23,646 nt of DNA from a virus. The position numbers and the translations under genes were made by a program. Below are positions 1-8,307 of this stretch, piece after piece. The notes under the pieces are model-generated. The model saw nothing but the letters and a program-made list of their open reading frames with translations, had not been told where the DNA came from and searched no databases. How positions within the stretch are numbered: position 1 is the stretch's first letter; every line of letters starts with the position of its first letter. The stretch lies in the IMG/VR virus record IMGVR_UViG_3300030688_000120, positions 1 through 23,646 of that record. One strand, given 5' to 3'.

Positions 1-1
1 G

Positions 2-67
2 AAACTGAAGGTAAAGGAATCAACTCCTGCCGCAGCTAAGAACGCTTTGAAGAAATTGGTCAAGTAA
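2..67 (+). CDS. 3' end of an upstream gene (partial)
   Basis: An open frame enters from the left edge and stops at TAA 65-67. The visible 21 residues are lysine-rich, ending KNALKKLVK. It lies directly before the first dispersed motif and the next gene's ribosome binding site, as expected for the tail of a real gene. Function cannot be told from this fragment. Confidence 0.55.
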   Translation, partial: KLKVKESTPAAAKNALKKLVK

Positions 68-75
68 CATAACCC

Positions 76-90
76 GTCCACTACCTGGAC
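76..90 (-). repeat. Dispersed 15-bp motif, copy 1
   Basis: GTCCACTACCTGGAC, with arms GTCCA/TGGAC around CTACC. It is the most divergent spacer and fits the reverse orientation (GTCCA-TTATC-TGGAC) best. It sits between the stop of the partial gene and the AAAGGA ribosome binding site of the gene at 103. Confidence 0.75.
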
Positions 91-102
91 AAAGGAATAA
101 TC

Positions 103-420
103 ATGGCTGAGAGCAGGGCGAAGTCCGGAATGGGCGGAAAATCCGGAAAGAAATCTAGCAAGAAATCAGGTCGCATTCATGAGACCCACATCCGCCATTA
201 CCCTCACGGAGGGCACGAAGTAACCCACCACTACAAAAACGAGGACGGGTCAGTCACTCCCGGTGATCCCGACATGATGGCCGACAAAGCCTCGCTCATG
301 GCAAATCTACAAAACACTATTCCCGACAACGGGTCGGCACAAGCCGCTCCTGTTGCGGCACCTCAAGCAGCACCCGCCGGTCCGGCTCCTGCCGCTGCGG
401 CGGCACCACAAGGAATGTAG
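103..420 (+). CDS. Small hypothetical protein, basic N-terminus and Ala/Pro-rich tail
   Basis: 105 residues, starting at ATG with AAAGGA 5-10 bases upstream. The first 20 residues are Lys/Ser/Gly-rich. The middle is histidine-rich (HIRHYPHGGHEVTHHY). The last 30 residues are almost only Ala, Pro, Gln and Gly, a disordered tail. The opening MAESRAKSGMGG is nearly repeated by the protein at 2243 (MAEIRAKSGMGG), so the two share a duplicated or convergent head. The HxRHYxxGGHxVxHH pattern resembles short proteins seen in other phages, but I assign no function. Confidence 0.75.
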   Translation: MAESRAKSGMGGKSGKKSSKKSGRIHETHIRHYPHGGHEVTHHYKNEDGSVTPGDPDMMADKASLMANLQNTIPDNGSAQAAPVAAPQAAPAGPAPAAAAAPQGM

Positions 421-421
421 A

Positions 422-664
422 ATGATCTCTCCACTAACCGACAGCAACATTCTCGATACAGTTCTTGGGAGCATGGCCATCTCCTCTATTTTGGTGGCTC
501 TCCCAAAACCGGGAACTCCGCTAACGTGGGAAGCTCTGTATAAATTTTTCTACGACACAGTCACTGGTTTCTGGTCTCTGAAGACGGGCAAGTCAGGGGA
601 CCCTCCTTCGCCGGTAGTTCCGGCCAGGGTTGAAGTGGGAGCTGTCGAAACGAAGGTGAAATAG
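422..664 (+). CDS. Small hypothetical protein with a hydrophobic segment
   Basis: 80 residues. ATG 422 is chosen over an upstream in-frame ATG at 353 because 353 lies deep inside the previous gene and AAGGA sits about 9 bases before 422. Residues about 8-26 are hydrophobic (LDTVLGSMAISSILVALP) and could be one weak membrane segment. The C-terminus is Pro/Val-rich and probably disordered. The stop TAG shares its G with the GTG start of the next gene, suggesting translational coupling. Function unknown; a small membrane or lysis accessory is possible but unproven. Confidence 0.65.
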   Translation: MISPLTDSNILDTVLGSMAISSILVALPKPGTPLTWEALYKFFYDTVTGFWSLKTGKSGDPPSPVVPARVEVGAVETKVK

Positions 665-1173
665 TGTGGCCCTTCAAGACTAAGGCACCGTCCGCAAGCG
701 CTGTGACGACGCCCGCAATTTCTACCGGGACGCCTGTGGCGGAGCCCGTTGCAAGTAGTGTAACACAACCAAAACAGGAGATTAACATGGGTTTTAAAAG
801 CGTTCTAAGTACGTTTGGTGGAGACATCAAGAAGGTTTTCGAGTGGGTAGGCAGCGCTAAGGGTCAGGCAGTTGTCGCTAGCGGCGAGGCTGTAGTCGAA
901 GTTATCGATCCCGGTCTGACTGGTATCATCAATTTGGCAAACACGTATATTACAGAGGCTCTGAAGACCGAGGCTCTTGCTGCGGGTGCTGCCGCGCAGA
1001 ATGGAACCGGAACTCAGAAGTTGGCGGCTGTTACCGCTGCGGTTACACCTTCGGTGTTGGCTTACGCCAAGGCTGCGGGTCTGGCTGTTCCTACCGCAAC
1101 TGAAATTCAAAACGCAGCAGACGGCATCGTTGCGTTCTTGAATGCCCTGAACGGAACTGCTGCTGCTGCCTAA
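664..1173 (+). CDS. Hypothetical protein, Ala-rich helical, two possible starts
   Basis: 169 residues from GTG 664, which has AAGG about 8 bases upstream and overlaps the previous stop. A second in-frame start, ATG 787, follows a stronger AGGAGA by 6 bases and would give 128 residues beginning MGFKSVLSTFGGDIKKVF. The 41 extra residues are Pro/Ala/Thr-rich (MWPFKTKAPSAS), typical of a flexible linker. The core is strongly helical and Ala-rich (ALKTEALAAGAAAQ, AAVTAAVTPSVLAYA). Both products could be made. Function unknown. A hairpin follows its stop. Confidence 0.75.
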   Translation: MWPFKTKAPSASAVTTPAISTGTPVAEPVASSVTQPKQEINMGFKSVLSTFGGDIKKVFEWVGSAKGQAVVASGEAVVEVIDPGLTGIINLANTYITEALKTEALAAGAAAQNGTGTQKLAAVTAAVTPSVLAYAKAAGLAVPTATEIQNAADGIVAFLNALNGTAAAA

Positions 1174-1180
1174 CAATAAC

Positions 1181-1210
1181 GGGCGCTTCTTCGCGGGAGC
1201 GCCCATTTCT
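1181..1210 (+). terminator. Possible intrinsic terminator
   Basis: GGGCGCT (1181-1187) pairs with AGCGCCC (1198-1204), extendable by a T-G wobble and a C-G pair. Only a weak T-rich stretch, ATTTCT, follows. It lies between the gene ending at 1173 and the start at 1222. It could be a weak terminator or an mRNA-stabilising hairpin. Confidence 0.5.
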
Positions 1211-1221
1211 ATGGAACAAAC

Positions 1222-1878
1222 ATGACCCCCAAATTAGCTGTTCTCTACTTCGTCTTGGTAGTCCTTCTTAGCCTCTCCGTTTGGGGGAGCATGGGACTAA
1301 CCCAGCACATAATTGTGGCGATAGATAAGTGGGGAAACTCAGCTCCCGATTTTAAGCCCACATTAGACGCAATAAGCGGTCCCCGGGGAACGCTGCACGA
1401 AATCAACAAAGTTGCAGTGAAGATTGGGGATGCTGTTGTAACCACTCAGCTTCAAGAACGATCAGCAATCCCGCATGTAAACGCCGCTATGGACCAGTTT
1501 GCACTAGCCGCTTCCCGTCTGAGTAATACCGCAGACTCTTTATCTGGGACAGCCAACGCTCTTACTGGGACTGCGCAGGCGGCTACCGGAACACTGAACG
1601 AGGGGCGGCGTACAATCGCAGCCGCACAACCTCTGTTGACGAGCTATACGCAAACCGGATACGACCTCGACGAACTCCTCAAGCGCGAAGCGATTGGTCA
1701 GATTTTGGATCACGCGGCTGGTATCTTGGATCACGGCGATAGTATTGCCGGAGATGCCCAACGAGTCAGCGACGACTTAACCAGACGCTACTTCCAGCCA
1801 GAGCCGTGGTATAAAAAAGTAGGTCCGTTCGCCGAGCTAGGGGTTAAGGTAGGAAACAAAGCACTCGGACTTTGGTAG
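1222..1878 (+). CDS. Membrane-anchored helical protein of unknown function
   Basis: 218 residues, starting at ATG with GGAA 6 bases upstream. Residues about 4-27 form one strong membrane segment (AVLYFVLVVLLSLSVWGSMG). The rest is predicted to be external and helical. Residues about 90-140 repeat a seven-residue pattern (LSGTANALTGTAQAATGTL), suggesting a coiled coil like those in methyl-accepting or spanin-like proteins. The C-terminus has an aromatic patch (YFQPEPWYKKVGPF). A lysis or envelope-spanning role fits the shape, but no family motif is visible. Confidence 0.8.
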   Translation: MTPKLAVLYFVLVVLLSLSVWGSMGLTQHIIVAIDKWGNSAPDFKPTLDAISGPRGTLHEINKVAVKIGDAVVTTQLQERSAIPHVNAAMDQFALAASRLSNTADSLSGTANALTGTAQAATGTLNEGRRTIAAAQPLLTSYTQTGYDLDELLKREAIGQILDHAAGILDHGDSIAGDAQRVSDDLTRRYFQPEPWYKKVGPFAELGVKVGNKALGLW

Positions 1879-1882
1879 ACGC

Positions 1883-2089
1883 ATGACTTTCGAAGTTCTG
1901 GAAAGAATCAGACTGTTTGTGGGCGCGAACCGGCAGAAATCGCTGGTATCCGCTCGAAATGCTCGACTCAACGGGTACAAGTCTGTTGCGCTGGAGCACG
2001 AAAACGAAGCCGAGTTAGCAGCTCAAATACTTCGGGATTTAGCAAACGAAAACGGAGCGGTTTATGCCCACACGAAAGCCGACAACTAA
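1883..2089 (+). CDS. Small hypothetical protein
   Basis: 68 residues, starting ATG just 5 bases after the previous stop, with no clear Shine-Dalgarno, so probably coupled. It is charged and helical (ARNARLNGYKSVALEHENEA), with no membrane segment or metal motif. Its last 26 bases overlap the start of the next gene in another frame. Confidence 0.6.
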   Translation: MTFEVLERIRLFVGANRQKSLVSARNARLNGYKSVALEHENEAELAAQILRDLANENGAVYAHTKADN

Positions 2090-2243
2090 AGAGGGTAAGA
2101 AGAAGGCGGTAGAGACCGTCATGCGGGAGTTCAAGTCTGGAAAACTTCACTCCGGTTCTAAAAAAGGTCCCAAGGTTGCCTCACAGAAGCAGGCAATTGC
2201 TATTGCGCTATCGGAGAGCGGCCAAAGCCGCCGTAAAAAGTGA
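2064..2243 (+). CDS. DUF6496-like small basic protein
   Basis: 59 residues from ATG 2064 to TGA 2241-2243. The segment TVMREFKSGKLHSGSKKGPK followed by VASQKQAIAIALSESGQS matches my recollection of the DUF6496 family, very common small phage and bacterial proteins (head HEFKxGxLxSGSKKGPxV, then RKQAIAIALSEA). It is highly basic, so nucleic-acid binding is possible, but the family has no proven role. Its TGA overlaps the ATG of the next gene. Confidence 0.85.
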   Translation: MPTRKPTTKEGKKKAVETVMREFKSGKLHSGSKKGPKVASQKQAIAIALSESGQSRRKK

Positions 2244-2509
2244 TGGCAGAAATACGAGCAAAATCCGGAATGGGTGGCTCAGCAGACAAGGGTCACGGAA
2301 CTCGGATAGCTGAGTATATCGAGACTCCTCTGCGAATTCACTGCGGCTCTTGTGAATATTTAGTCGGAAAGAAATTCTGTCGTCAATCGGTCGTGGCGAA
2401 GGATAAACAAATACCGACCGATAAATCTACCGGACTCAAGATCATAGACCCTATAAAGGGGTGTTGCAGATATTATGAAGCGGATGAAGATAAGGATCAA
2501 TCCAGATAA
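2243..2509 (+). CDS. Small Cys-containing hypothetical protein upstream of terminase
   Basis: 88 residues. ATG 2243 is preferred over GTG 2240 because it forms a TGATG overlap with the previous stop and gives the N-terminus MAEIRAKSGMGG, nearly that of the gene at 103. Cysteines at CGSC, FC and GCC resemble a small zinc or iron-sulfur site (CGSCEYL, KKFCRQS, KGCCRYYE). Its stop TAA 2507-2509 shares its last A with the terminase ATG, inside a copy of the dispersed motif. It may be a packaging accessory by position; function is not known. Confidence 0.75.
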   Translation: MAEIRAKSGMGGSADKGHGTRIAEYIETPLRIHCGSCEYLVGKKFCRQSVVAKDKQIPTDKSTGLKIIDPIKGCCRYYEADEDKDQSR

Positions 2510-2514
2510 TGGAC
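2500..2514 (+). repeat. Dispersed 15-bp motif, copy 2
   Basis: ATCCAGATAATGGAC. The TAA stop of the upstream gene and the ATG of terminase are both inside the motif (TAATG), so the element is also the coupling junction. Confidence 0.85.
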
Positions 2515-4554
2515 AACGCAGATAAGTTTGACTTGCTGCAAGATCAGTACGGCAGTAAGCAAGAAATTCCAAATTCCGTCTTGTACGACTTCCTTATAGA
2601 GATAAAGGAAGACCTAATAAATTTAGCTAAATTGGGTTTAGACACAATACCGAACTCATCTCTTGGCAAAGAGGTTCGTCGTCGCTGTGTTTTCGACATT
2701 AAGTGGTTAGCGCAATATTTCTTGTGGGACGCCATGCCCGTCAGCGATGGCGGATTAAAACCAGTTTCAGATAATATATTTCTCGATCCTCAGTACGATA
2801 TTTTCGCCGAGTTGTTTGCCAAGAAAGACCCCGCAGTACCAATCCATAAACTAAGCCCCACCAAGACACGTCTTCTACTATGGCCTAGAGGCGGAGCAAA
2901 AAGTTCCTACGACCACGTAGATACCTTCCAATGGATCATTGCGTACCCAGATGTTCGTATTCTATACCTGACCGCAGAGTCTAGTTTGTCGGTCGGGTTT
3001 ATCGGCGAACTTAAGGGATTCTTTACCCTCCGCGAAGACGTTCCCACCTTTGCGAATCTTTTCTTCCCTGAGCACTGCTCCTTATCCAAGGACATGAAGA
3101 AGGGGACGTTGTTTACCTCCCCGGTTTATAAGAATAAGAAAACAGGGCGTAAAGAACCAACAGTGGTTGCCTCCTCGGTGGGCAAAACAAAATCGGGATG
3201 GCACTACGAAGTAATTAAATGTGACGATTCTGTCTCAGATAAGAATACGGAAACAGAGACACAATGCCAGACGGTTTCCGAAAAGCTGTTCCTCGCGGAA
3301 AACCTTTTGATCCCTGGCGGCGATGGCTTTCCCATATTTTATATCGGGACGCGCTATCACGACCTAGACCATTATGGTGCTTTGCTTGAGAGATATTTAG
3401 ATAAAGGTGAAGTAGAAGTTACGTCCGGGATCGGCTGGAAATTCTATCACAACAAAACCTTCAGCATTGACATACTAATAGGTAAAGCCTGTCAGATAAA
3501 GCCGGAAGTTGCCGATAAACTGTCCAGAGAAGGCAGACCGGTAACATACAGCGAAGCCGGAGAAGCCGGATGCGATATTCTGCTCCCTAATATTATGTCG
3601 TACTCGTTCTTCATGGGAAAGTTCTCGAAGAACGAGAGGGTAACAGAGGGTCAGCTTAATCAGAACCCACAGACTACGAGTGACGTTGAGTTCGACCGGA
3701 TGCTCATGGTTCGGGCTACTGTTCCATACCAGATGCTTCCCCGAGAAGGACCCTGCTGTCAGTTCTGGGACTTCGCTTTTAGTCAGAAAAAAGGAAGAGA
3801 CTACTCAACGGGTGCGTCCATTATCTGGACAGAAGAAGATGAACTTACCTCCAAGGGAGAAAAGACCGGCAACAAGAAAACGGTCGGATACGTCCGTAAG
3901 ATCGTCCGAGATCGATTTAATCATTCTACCCTCGCTCAAGCAGTAGTTGATTTGGCGATGGAAGAGCGGCCTTTCGTCATTGGAATTGAAGACGCCGCTG
4001 GGTCCAGATTTTTAGAGCCCACAATCATTTCTACCGCTCTTCGGACCAAAGACCCCAGAATAATCGAATTATGTTCTCACATTGACTGGGTGTCTCCAGA
4101 CAACCAGATAGATGCCAAGCGGGTTAGAATGCGGTCGATGTATCCTTGGGTTTCTGAGGGTCGTCTCAAATTCTTGAACGCCTGTATGGCCCCCAAAGAG
4201 ACCAATCTGGAAGTACTCTATTCAGAATATCAGAAATGTCTAGTAAGCCACCACCACGACGATATTCCCGATGTCGTTTCTCAGATGCCTAATCGGTATG
4301 CCCCCCGCGCCACGCAGGCTATAGTAGAAAACAACGTCGAGATGTTCTCTCGAATCGATCAAATAGGCTGGAACGAACTCTTCAACGAAGACTATATGTC
4401 TCAGCACGGTTCGTGGATGGACGAAAACGGGAACATAATAAATCAGGAACAGCCGATCCTTCCGATGGCTGATTTATTCCAGCCAGAACCAGAAGCATCA
4501 AACCAGACACCCTACGGGTTACCAAACGTGTTGGGCGCTGGATTTTGGGGGTAA
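2509..4554 (+). CDS. terL: Terminase large subunit
   Basis: 681 residues. The DNA-packaging ATPase and nuclease cuts the concatemer and pumps DNA through the portal. Residues about 125-137 (LLLWPRGGAKSS) form the Walker A loop, and CDDSVSD near 242 fits Walker B followed by the coupling region. The C-terminal RNase H-like nuclease shows FWDFAFS (about 420) with the first aspartate, GIEDAAGS (about 490) and HHHDDIPDVV (about 585) with the last acidic residues. The order and length are normal for TerL, though it is at the long end. The start overlaps the previous stop. A copy of the 15-bp motif lies in the nuclease region at 3816-3830 without breaking the frame. No small terminase was recognised nearby. 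Confidence 0.93.
   Translation: MDNADKFDLLQDQYGSKQEIPNSVLYDFLIEIKEDLINLAKLGLDTIPNSSLGKEVRRRCVFDIKWLAQYFLWDAMPVSDGGLKPVSDNIFLDPQYDIFAELFAKKDPAVPIHKLSPTKTRLLLWPRGGAKSSYDHVDTFQWIIAYPDVRILYLTAESSLSVGFIGELKGFFTLREDVPTFANLFFPEHCSLSKDMKKGTLFTSPVYKNKKTGRKEPTVVASSVGKTKSGWHYEVIKCDDSVSDKNTETETQCQTVSEKLFLAENLLIPGGDGFPIFYIGTRYHDLDHYGALLERYLDKGEVEVTSGIGWKFYHNKTFSIDILIGKACQIKPEVADKLSREGRPVTYSEAGEAGCDILLPNIMSYSFFMGKFSKNERVTEGQLNQNPQTTSDVEFDRMLMVRATVPYQMLPREGPCCQFWDFAFSQKKGRDYSTGASIIWTEEDELTSKGEKTGNKKTVGYVRKIVRDRFNHSTLAQAVVDLAMEERPFVIGIEDAAGSRFLEPTIISTALRTKDPRIIELCSHIDWVSPDNQIDAKRVRMRSMYPWVSEGRLKFLNACMAPKETNLEVLYSEYQKCLVSHHHDDIPDVVSQMPNRYAPRATQAIVENNVEMFSRIDQIGWNELFNEDYMSQHGSWMDENGNIINQEQPILPMADLFQPEPEASNQTPYGLPNVLGAGFWG
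3816..3830 (-). repeat. Dispersed 15-bp motif, copy 3, inside terL
   Basis: GTCCATTATCTGGAC, the exact reverse complement of the consensus. It is inside the terminase coding sequence, where it encodes SIIWT after the first nuclease aspartate. This is the only copy fully inside a conserved gene. Confidence 0.85.
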
Positions 4555-4555
4555 C

Positions 4556-4936
4556 GTGAAACTACTTGTCCAAATAATGGACGACAACGGCGAAGTCCTA
4601 GATAACTATTCTTGTGACCCTTGTCAGCCAAGTCGATGGAACGCACCAACAGGACAGCGATTCGTAGGCAAGATGCCGCAGCAGTCGTCCGATGTAGTAA
4701 ATAACGGAACCTACGAGTTGTTTGGGATCACCTTCCAACCTCACCTGCGCGTAGATCGACCGAATGGATGGTCTACCCCTCCTCCAAGTTCCTTTTCATC
4801 TACTCCTACCTCCGAATTTCCAATTTCCAAATCGTGTTCTAGGCCAGCTTTACCGTGGAGCAAGTTCGCTCCGACTTCCGCACCAAAATCTCAAACCGCG
4901 ACGGCTCAACTGCCTGCGGAAATATTAAGAGGATAA
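4556..4936 (+). CDS. Hypothetical protein, Pro/Ser-rich C-terminus
   Basis: 126 residues from GTG 4556, which lies one base after the terminase stop and follows a GGGGG run. An in-frame ATG at 4577 lies inside a motif copy and would give a start MDDNGE like the other motif-borne ATGGAC starts. It lacks its own ribosome binding site. The N-terminal half looks folded (MKLLVQIMDDNGEVLDNYSC, with two Cys). The second half is Pro/Ser/Thr-rich and probably disordered. Function unknown. Confidence 0.65.
   Translation: MKLLVQIMDDNGEVLDNYSCDPCQPSRWNAPTGQRFVGKMPQQSSDVVNNGTYELFGITFQPHLRVDRPNGWSTPPPSSFSSTPTSEFPISKSCSRPALPWSKFAPTSAPKSQTATAQLPAEILRG
4568..4582 (+). repeat. Dispersed 15-bp motif, copy 4
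   Basis: GTCCAAATAATGGAC, with perfect GTCCA/TGGAC arms and spacer AATAA. It lies in the first codons of the gene starting at 4556 and carries an in-frame ATG. Confidence 0.8.
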
Positions 4937-4937
4937 C

Positions 4938-5231
4938 ATGAACACAGGCTTGATTTCGCTCGGCGGGAATCTAGAATCTCCCCGTAACTGTAAACCTTCC
5001 GACTTCCCCGCAGTCGGACCTTCCGGACCTGAAGGAGAAGCTAAAGGTGCCGGACAACTCGTCAACCAGACTTTGACTCAGGAAGGCCCACAGCATACCC
5101 AAGACGAGGGTGAACACACTCCTTCCAAATGGGGCAAGGCCGACTGGACCGTAGGAAAAGCGAGCGAGGGGAGTACCGCAATTTCAATTCCCTGTTCGGT
5201 AGATTTCGAGACAGGAAAACACACCTGCTAA
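4938..5231 (+). CDS. Small hypothetical, Gly/Pro-rich protein
   Basis: 97 residues from ATG with AGGA 4 bases upstream, one base after the previous stop. It is rich in Gly, Pro, Ser and Glu (GPSGPEGEAKGAGQL), with no membrane segment, and ends in a two-Cys segment (CSVDFETGKHTC). Low complexity suggests a disordered or virion-associated protein. No family recognised. Its last base is the first base of a motif copy. Confidence 0.6.
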   Translation: MNTGLISLGGNLESPRNCKPSDFPAVGPSGPEGEAKGAGQLVNQTLTQEGPQHTQDEGEHTPSKWGKADWTVGKASEGSTAISIPCSVDFETGKHTC

Positions 5232-5245
5232 TCCATTATCTGGAC
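5231..5245 (-). repeat. Dispersed 15-bp motif, copy 5
   Basis: ATCCATTATCTGGAC, reverse orientation, placed 6 bases before the GTG 5252 start of the large surface protein. Confidence 0.85.
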
Positions 5246-5251
5246 GGACTT

Positions 5252-7864
5252 GTGAATAAACTATTTCTTTTGCTACTCATTTCGGGTATTGCTTTTGGCC
5301 AAGCCACCACGGGGTACCACCGGGTCAACCAACTATTGTCCCGGGGGACTTCTGGCGTTACGGCGCAAATTGTACCCAACGGTACGATTTTCGTAACCAA
5401 TACTACTACGGGGGCCGTTGCTACCATCTACTCTGATCCCGGCCTGTCTGTTCCGATTACTTCGGGGGTAGTAACATCTGATAAGAACGGGAACTACGAT
5501 TATTATATTCCCCTAAATTATTGTGTAGACGAACAGGTGTCTGCGGCGGGTCAAGGTAGCTATACTACCAAGAACATTTGCGTAAATAGCAGCGGAGGGT
5601 CCGCTCTTCCCGCCTCGGCTCCTTTGATAGGAACTACGAGTGGGGGGTCTGCTCAGAGCATCACTCTGGGAAGTAATCTTAGTTTGAGCGGAACTACTTT
5701 GAACGCGACAGGCGGAGGGTCTGCTCCAGCTCCTCCCGCTAACTGCATTCAACTGGCAAACACTGCGGCGACTGCGCTAGCGTGCGACCCCGAGTTTGCC
5801 GAAAACCCGATAACTCACACACTAACACTTGGCACAGGTGCAGATTCCTGCACCGGCGCGAACTGCATCACTCTGGCTAACGGCAATGGCACATTCGGAG
5901 GCACCGTCGAGGCTCCCATTGCGTTGCATGGACAGATCAACGCGACCTTTACGGCAAGCCAATACAGCGGTGGGTCTGTGGCTGCCCAGATAGCGGCTGC
6001 GCTCTCAGCGTGTGTCGCCAATGGCAGCGGTACGGTGATCGTTCCACCGACGATGGGGGTAGGTTATTGGACTCCGCCGTTACCGACCGGTTGCAACGTT
6101 ATAGATCAGCGTAATGGAATCTTTGATATTCATCGAACCAGCGGAACTAATCTAGCGGGGCAGTCAGGCGGTTTCGGCGTGTTTATCAACGAAGGAGCAC
6201 CTATCAGTACGAACCCCGCAGCTAATAACCCTGTGGGTTTCTACTCGGAAGTATGGTCACGGACCTTGTTCGGAGCAATCACCCCCGGCACTGGATATAC
6301 TACAGCAAGCGGACTTTCCACTACTGGAGGAACAGGGACGGGACTGACGGTCAATATCACGGCAACTAGCGGAGGTATTATCTCTGCAACCGTAGCAACC
6401 GATGGAACCGGATACACTCCAGGAGATGTTGTTACAGTTACGCAGTCTGGGGCATCGGGCGGAACGATAGCTCTCATAACCGTACCTATGACGGCATGGG
6501 GCGCAAATCCTCTTGTCGCGTGCAAGAGCACATCAGCAGTATTCCCTTGCTGGGCAGCGGAAAACGATGTAAGCAACCAAACATCCGGGATGAGTGGTTA
6601 TGGTTCTAATTCGGTCATTACTAGCTATTCGGGATTCAGCGCAGCCCAGCCGTCGCAACTAGGAGACTCGGCATTTTATGCCAATGGAGTTTACGCTCGA
6701 TGGTCTACAGGACTGAAGATCAAAGCAGCATCCTTTCAGTGGATTGGAAACCAAAGTTATGAGCCTGCTAGTGGAAGTGCCCAAACCACATACCCTCCTC
6801 CCGGATTTAACTTCACTGGCGCAATCACCGGATCGGCCTCTCCGCAGCAGTTGAGTGTTACTCAGACCGCAGGCAATTCCCTAAGCTATGCCGGAACTAA
6901 CTCTTACGTTACTTGTGATCCTTTAGGTAATCCTGAAACGGTTCTAATTACGGCGCTTAACTCAAGCAATGTAGTAGGAACTTTTTTGAATAACCATGCG
7001 AGTGGAACGAGTTGCTACTTCTTCGATGCACAGTTTGGATTCAATGCCTACAACGCGATTTTCCAATATTCCCCTATCGTGTTAGGAAGCATCAAGCAAA
7101 CTGCTCTTTATGGTGCGGCATCACCTAACATAGCCGTATATGACAACGCCGGAATCCTGCAAGAGCCAATCCGCGTAGACAACAGCAACACTTTCATTCT
7201 CACAACGATGGGTAACGGCCTGAGTGTCCGCAATCGGACAAACAATTCAGGCATAATTCAAACGACCAAAGAAGACGGGACAGTGGCCTGGAACACTTTC
7301 TCGACGGGGAATCCCCAGTGGACCACATACGGTCCAAGCGTTCCGACTGGAAATAATATCGGGGCATGTTACGGACTCGACACGAGCAACAAGGACGGCG
7401 CTTGCTTTGACTTTTCCAATGTCGCGGGAACGGGAAGTTCTTCTAATTTTGGCTATCTAGCCATTCAAGGTGCTTCTCCAGCAATATCTTGGTTTGCAGA
7501 TCAGCATGTGTCTATTGGAAATCGTCTGGTTATCAATGGCGACTTCTCGAATGCCAACGGCGTCACTATTCCCTCAACCGCAACGGCTTCTAAAGGAACA
7601 CTTTCTGGCGGTCCTGTCTTGGTCCTCACTTGTACTACGGGGAGCATCACCCCCGCTACTACAGCAGGTGGCACAGCAAGCGGGACGTGTACGGTATCCG
7701 CATCTGCCACAGGGCACGCGGGAGCCGCCACAGCTTCTGATGGAACCGTGCAGGGAATAGTCATTCCCCAAGTTTCCGTAATCGGTACGACGGCTACGGT
7801 TACGCTCACGACGGTCATCGCTGGATCACCCACGGCAAAGACTTACAACGTCACGGTATTTTAA
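5252..7864 (+). CDS. Large tail-spike or fibre-like surface protein with Sec signal peptide
   Basis: 870 residues. GTG 5252 is chosen because it opens a classic signal peptide (VNKLFLLLLISGIAFGQA, likely cut after AFG). The longer in-frame extension to 5129 runs through another gene and is charged. Residues about 20-110 hold a beta-sandwich-like head (GTIFVTNTTTGAVATIYSDP, then GNYDYYIP) common at the start of phage tail fibres. Residues about 130-165 carry fibre-like GTTSGGSAQSITLGSN. From about 230 there is a pectate-lyase-like pattern (GGSVAAQIAAALSACVANGS, then GTVIVPP). A GTGYT repeat occurs around 345-390. The C-terminal 90 residues are Thr/Ser/Gly-rich beta sequence. Probable adhesion or polysaccharide-binding protein. 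The signal peptide is odd for a virion protein. Confidence 0.75.
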   Translation: MNKLFLLLLISGIAFGQATTGYHRVNQLLSRGTSGVTAQIVPNGTIFVTNTTTGAVATIYSDPGLSVPITSGVVTSDKNGNYDYYIPLNYCVDEQVSAAGQGSYTTKNICVNSSGGSALPASAPLIGTTSGGSAQSITLGSNLSLSGTTLNATGGGSAPAPPANCIQLANTAATALACDPEFAENPITHTLTLGTGADSCTGANCITLANGNGTFGGTVEAPIALHGQINATFTASQYSGGSVAAQIAAALSACVANGSGTVIVPPTMGVGYWTPPLPTGCNVIDQRNGIFDIHRTSGTNLAGQSGGFGVFINEGAPISTNPAANNPVGFYSEVWSRTLFGAITPGTGYTTASGLSTTGGTGTGLTVNITATSGGIISATVATDGTGYTPGDVVTVTQSGASGGTIALITVPMTAWGANPLVACKSTSAVFPCWAAENDVSNQTSGMSGYGSNSVITSYSGFSAAQPSQLGDSAFYANGVYARWSTGLKIKAASFQWIGNQSYEPASGSAQTTYPPPGFNFTGAITGSASPQQLSVTQTAGNSLSYAGTNSYVTCDPLGNPETVLITALNSSNVVGTFLNNHASGTSCYFFDAQFGFNAYNAIFQYSPIVLGSIKQTALYGAASPNIAVYDNAGILQEPIRVDNSNTFILTTMGNGLSVRNRTNNSGIIQTTKEDGTVAWNTFSTGNPQWTTYGPSVPTGNNIGACYGLDTSNKDGACFDFSNVAGTGSSSNFGYLAIQGASPAISWFADQHVSIGNRLVINGDFSNANGVTIPSTATASKGTLSGGPVLVLTCTTGSITPATTAGGTASGTCTVSASATGHAGAATASDGTVQGIVIPQVSVIGTTATVTLTTVIAGSPTAKTYNVTVF

Positions 7865-7875
7865 GGAGATCAATC

Positions 7876-8235
7876 ATGGCGTGGACGCTCGCACCTTCTA
7901 TCACAGACCCTGCTTCCGGCGCATCTGTCGGGGGTTTATGCCTTGCCATCAAAAGCATCTCTGCGGTTCACGCGGAGAAATACGCTACGGTGTTCTGGGC
8001 GATCTACCAAAGTAAGGCGGCGCGCGAGACCGGACAGTTGCCTATTATTGACCGCGACCTCTTCACTGTATTCAACGATACGAACGCGCTTGTGGCAGGT
8101 CAGTACACGCCGATCTTCGCAACGCCGTCACTCACCCACACACCGAACCCGTTGGCGGCGGCAGCCTACGCTGCTTTGCCGACGCACCCCGATCCTGTTA
8201 TCTCCGGGCTGCTGGTTGGCGCGGTGGAGTGCTAA
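7876..8235 (+). CDS. Hypothetical protein between the two surface proteins
   Basis: 119 residues with a strong AAGGAG ribosome binding site 8 bases before ATG. It is mixed hydrophobic (VGGLCLAIKSISAVHAEKYA) and ends VISGLLVGAVEC. There is no signal peptide or clear membrane helix. GC content rises here relative to the terminase region. It may be a virion or chaperone-like accessory to the adjacent large proteins, judged by position only. Confidence 0.7.
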   Translation: MAWTLAPSITDPASGASVGGLCLAIKSISAVHAEKYATVFWAIYQSKAARETGQLPIIDRDLFTVFNDTNALVAGQYTPIFATPSLTHTPNPLAAAAYAALPTHPDPVISGLLVGAVEC

Positions 8236-8307
8236 GGACTCAAGCGTAATAGGCACTACATCTCCTGACAAACAACGATTCATTCATCTTGAACACAAGG
8301 CAAGCAG

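Noticed and set aside
5129-5251. An N-terminal extension of the large surface protein
   Set aside because: It is charged, overlaps another gene and would bury the signal peptide that begins at GTG 5252.
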